33,389 nucleotides of DNA, from the NCBI RefSeq assembly GCF_937958975.1, contig NZ_CALGRE010000039.1, positions 1 to 33,389 on the forward strand. The letters run 5' to 3'. The stretch's first letter is position 1; each line of letters starts with the position of its first letter. The DNA is from an uncultured Eubacterium sp. (GTDB taxonomy: Bacteria; Bacillota; Clostridia; Lachnospirales; Lachnospiraceae). This document shows positions 30,893 through 33,389 of the stretch, piece after piece. The notes beneath the pieces are model-generated. The model was not told the origin of the DNA. It was given only the letters and a program-made list of their open reading frames with translations, and ran no database searches. The translations under genes were made by a program, and so were the position numbers.

Positions 30893-31022
30893 TATGAGAT
30901 TATAGAGTACCAGTTTTAAATCATAAGAGATTTTATGAGATTTCCTATGATATAAAAATTATAACATGAATTTGATATTTTTAGAATTAATTTTGTATAT
31001 ATTTCTTTGTTTCATGTATAAA
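30893..31022. promoter_or_regulatory. intergenic region between AraC and GH16 genes, repeats and promoter
   Basis: TATGAGATT occurs at 30893-30901 and 30934-30942, with a third GAGATT at 30927-30932, and a perfect dyad TCATAA-N6-TTATGA lies at 30921-30938. These are candidate AraC sites. A promoter for GH16 may be TTGTAT (30993-30998), 18 bases, TATAAA (31017-31022). The elements lie 50 to 130 bases upstream of it, a normal place for an activator. Confidence 0.5.
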
Positions 31023-31055
31023 ATTATAAATATAAAGTAGAGGAGGAGATTAATT

Positions 31056-33293
31056 GTGATAAAGAAAACAATATCATTTTTAATGTGTTTCATTATGGTA
31101 GTTGGTGGATTGAATTTAGATTTAACGGTAGAAAATGTTGCGGCTGCGCAATTTAATGGTACACATTTCGCTATGGAGTTTAACGGATATGATTCCGGAG
31201 CCATGGAAAAATCCAATGGATGGTCCAATGGGGGAATGTTTAATTGTACATGGAGAGATAGTAATGTTTCTTTTTCTGGTGATGGAATTATGAATCTAAA
31301 AATTGATAGAGATGGAAATGGCGGATATTCAGGAGGAGAGTATCGTACACGACAGACGTTCGGATATGGAATGTATCAGGTTAATATGAAACCAATTAAA
31401 AATCCGGGTGTTGTATCATCATTTTTTACCTATACCGGTCCTACAGATGGCACAAGGTGGGATGAGATTGATATTGAGTTTCTGGGATATGATACGACTA
31501 AGGTACAGTTTAATTATTTTTCTAATGGAGTTGGAAATCATGAGCATATATATAATTTAGGATTTGATGCCTCAAAAGAGTTTCATACATATGGATTTTA
31601 TTGGGGACAGGGTGTTATTACATGGTATGTAGACGGTAAGGCTGTGTATACAGTTACATCAGGTGATGTGCCGGTAACACCGGGAAAAATCATGATGAAT
31701 GTATGGCCGGGAACAGGTGTTGATGGATGGCTTCAGGCATATAATGGAGCTACACCTCTGACGGCATATTATGATTGGGCGGTATACGATGCTCCGGGTT
31801 CCGGTTCTGAGCCACAGACAACGAAACAGCCTGAACCGACAAAACAGCCGGAAACGACAAAAAAACAAGAGCAAACTACCCAGGCCTTGGAAAATGGATA
31901 TGTATGGGCAGGAGCAAATTGGAATGAGTTGGATTTCTGGTCACCATATTTTGCATCCGGATGGGCAGGTGACCCGACCGGAAATTATAAAAATGGACAC
32001 TCTTACAATGACTTTATATTAAGGATTTCTAAGGCAAGCACGCAGGAGTGGGGGGTTCAGATGAAAACAAAATCTCTGGCGGTAGAGGCAGGGAAAACAT
32101 ATAAATGCAAGATTGCAGCGCAATCTAATATGGCAACAGCAAATAATATACGATTAAAAGACGACATTTCGCAGAGCGAGGTATTAAAAACTCTTAATGC
32201 CGGGATGAATTATTTTGAATTTCAGTTTACGGCAGGAAGTTCGGCACAAATTTTCTTTGATTTGGGAATGGCGCCGGCAGGCTTGGAATTTGCGGTGAAA
32301 TCTTTTTCATTAGAAAAGGTTCAGGAAGAGACACAGCCACAAACGACAAAGACACCGGAACCACAGACGACTGAAAAAAAACCAGAGGAAAGTACGAATG
32401 CATCTGAGCCTACATTCCAGACACTCGCTTGTGATGGTGAATCAGGACTTTCATTAGAGTATGCGATTGTGTCAACAACAATTGAGGGGTTAGTACCTTG
32501 GTATGGAGATGCAGGAAATACATTGAGTTTGCAATTTACAGCAGCTGCAGGAAATATAACAGATATCACAGTGAATGGACAAAAGGCAGCGGATGATATG
32601 ATAGTAGAGAAAGCACTAGGATTAGTCAAACTTAACCCGACAAAGCTTGCCAGCAATGCCGATTCTACGATTAAAGTTGTTACAGAAAGCGGCGAGTTTA
32701 CAATTGTGATAAGAAAGGGAGCGTCATCAGAAAAACCGACAGAGAAAGAGACAACAGGTGCAGTTGTAATTGGAGATGGAATAGAAATAAATGGATATCA
32801 GGTTAGTGCGACCACAAAAGGAATGAGGACTGTTTATTCTGTTGACAGTACAATTAAAGGAAAGAAGGTTGTACGCTCAGGTATGCTATATTCACTTTAT
32901 AAATATGCTACAGAAGAAGAATTAAATGTTAACAGCACAAGTAAATATGTTAAACGTGTTGATAGTACAAGTGCCGGAAAATTAAATGAGGTAATATCTA
33001 ATTCGGACATTGCTTCAAGTTATGCAATGACAGTGAAATTCTCATCTAAAGAGGCAGCAGAATTTAATGAGGGATGGAGAATTCGTGCGTATGCAGAATT
33101 AGAAGATGGTACATATGTGTACACAAATTCATGTACATATACGATTTATGATATTGCGGATAATTTATATCAAAGCAGTTCTATGACAACAAAAGAACAT
33201 CACGAGTATTTATATACTGATATTTTATCAATAGTAAATAAAGATTATGAAGTAAAAGAGTATCAATGGAGCAATTCCATGGTAAAAGCATAG
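31056..33293 (+). CDS. secreted multidomain GH16 beta-glucanase (lichenase-type), GTG start
   Basis: This is an exported enzyme of 745 residues. Signal peptide 1-31 is followed by a GH16 catalytic domain (about 35-245) with WDEIDIEFLG, where Glu137, Asp139 and Glu141 are the nucleophile, helper and acid/base of the lichenase subgroup. It should cut mixed-linkage beta-1,3-1,4-glucan. Two Thr/Pro linkers (250-276, 425-452) frame a CBM4/9-like carbohydrate-binding domain (about 280-420). Next comes an unassigned strand-rich domain (453-556). The last domain (571-745, EINGYQVSATTKGMRTVYSV to the C-terminus) recurs at the ends of Lachnospiraceae surface proteins, as I recall. The GTG start has GAGGAGGAG upstream; no ATG fits. 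Confidence 0.93.
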   Translation: MIKKTISFLMCFIMVVGGLNLDLTVENVAAAQFNGTHFAMEFNGYDSGAMEKSNGWSNGGMFNCTWRDSNVSFSGDGIMNLKIDRDGNGGYSGGEYRTRQTFGYGMYQVNMKPIKNPGVVSSFFTYTGPTDGTRWDEIDIEFLGYDTTKVQFNYFSNGVGNHEHIYNLGFDASKEFHTYGFYWGQGVITWYVDGKAVYTVTSGDVPVTPGKIMMNVWPGTGVDGWLQAYNGATPLTAYYDWAVYDAPGSGSEPQTTKQPEPTKQPETTKKQEQTTQALENGYVWAGANWNELDFWSPYFASGWAGDPTGNYKNGHSYNDFILRISKASTQEWGVQMKTKSLAVEAGKTYKCKIAAQSNMATANNIRLKDDISQSEVLKTLNAGMNYFEFQFTAGSSAQIFFDLGMAPAGLEFAVKSFSLEKVQEETQPQTTKTPEPQTTEKKPEESTNASEPTFQTLACDGESGLSLEYAIVSTTIEGLVPWYGDAGNTLSLQFTAAAGNITDITVNGQKAADDMIVEKALGLVKLNPTKLASNADSTIKVVTESGEFTIVIRKGASSEKPTEKETTGAVVIGDGIEINGYQVSATTKGMRTVYSVDSTIKGKKVVRSGMLYSLYKYATEEELNVNSTSKYVKRVDSTSAGKLNEVISNSDIASSYAMTVKFSSKEAAEFNEGWRIRAYAELEDGTYVYTNSCTYTIYDIADNLYQSSSMTTKEHHEYLYTDILSIVNKDYEVKEYQWSNSMVKA

Positions 33294-33312
33294 CGCATAT
33301 AAAAAATAGCTA

Positions 33313-33339
33313 AATATTATCACTTAGAGTGATTATATT
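33313..33339 (+). terminator. probable terminator after the GH16 gene
   Basis: AATATTATCACT and AGTGATTATATT pair with one mismatch around the loop TAG, followed by a short T run. The last 50 bases hold an AAAGGGG site and an ATG at 33353, but that frame stops after six codons. Confidence 0.55.
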
Positions 33340-33389
33340 TTATAAAGGGGAAATGTTATATAGAGAAATATAAGAAGTGGATATTTTAG

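Noticed and set aside
33344..33389. A new gene starting at 33353 behind AAAGGGG
   Set aside because: The frame stops after six codons and the other frames have no start before the window ends.
1..33389. CRISPR arrays, insertion sequences, prophage genes or a replication origin
   Set aside because: No regularly spaced repeats, transposase, phage structural genes or DnaA-box cluster were seen by eye on either strand.

Overview
The window is A+T-rich DNA from a Gram-positive, low-GC anaerobe, most likely a gut Lachnospiraceae (Eubacterium/Roseburia/Lachnospira/Butyrivibrio type). The family is an inference from gene content: a Gram-positive Tad/Flp pilus locus without secretin, DUF951 and DUF5711/DUF5702-type proteins, secreted proteins with Thr/Pro 'TTK-PE' linkers and Lys-rich Fn3-like or Big_2 domains, and AGGAGG ribosome sites. 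No species can be named from the sequence alone.

Layout. (1) 1-3276: a Fru-family PTS operon (IIA, IIB, start of IIC) on the minus strand, divergent from a PRD/BglG-type activator. The shared intergenic region carries three evenly spaced dyads. The IIC gene runs off the window edge, and its last ~75 bases encode RNA polymerase beta' sequence, so the left edge looks chimeric. (2) 3293-3881: a YefM-YoeB toxin-antitoxin pair with an operator dyad inside its promoter, closed by a terminator shared with a convergent TrhA/hemolysin III gene (4001-4675). (3) 4968-14459: a ten-gene same-strand Tad pilus operon: TadZ-like, TadA ATPase, TadB, TadC with a large ectodomain, Flp pilin, a DUF5702-like pseudopilin-type protein, a TadE-like protein with two His-Cys modules, TadV prepilin peptidase, a second TadE-like protein and an FHA-domain protein. 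(4) 14518-18725: sirtuin, a LysM protein whose N-terminus resembles a metal-less MPN/JAMM fold, a beta-propeller-like membrane protein (DUF5711-like), and a CvpA-like protein. (5) 18841-19137: tRNA-Glu and tRNA-Cys with a strong terminator. (6) 19177-24970: a broken acyltransferase-3 gene (nonsense codon plus frameshift), a secreted Fn3-like protein, an unrecognised membrane protein and a Big_2/NlpC-P60 cell-wall hydrolase. (7) 24970-28316: DUF951, a GntR/YtrA-type regulator with an ABC transporter under a perfect 16-bp inverted repeat, then rpsF-ssb-rpsR. (8) 28464-30093: an ECF-like sigma factor, a coupled membrane (anti-sigma-like) protein and a lipoprotein. (9) 30109-33293: an AraC regulator divergent from a multidomain GH16 beta-glucanase.

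How they work together. The pilus operon is a full set for making and exporting a Flp-type fibre: peptidase, pilin, minor pilin-like proteins, motor, two platform proteins and a localisation protein, with the FHA protein as likely phospho-signal input. Several components depart from the textbook set, and these are the best candidates for new biology here. The PTS, the GH16 enzyme and their local regulators point to carbohydrate scavenging. The remaining genes are core housekeeping or envelope functions.
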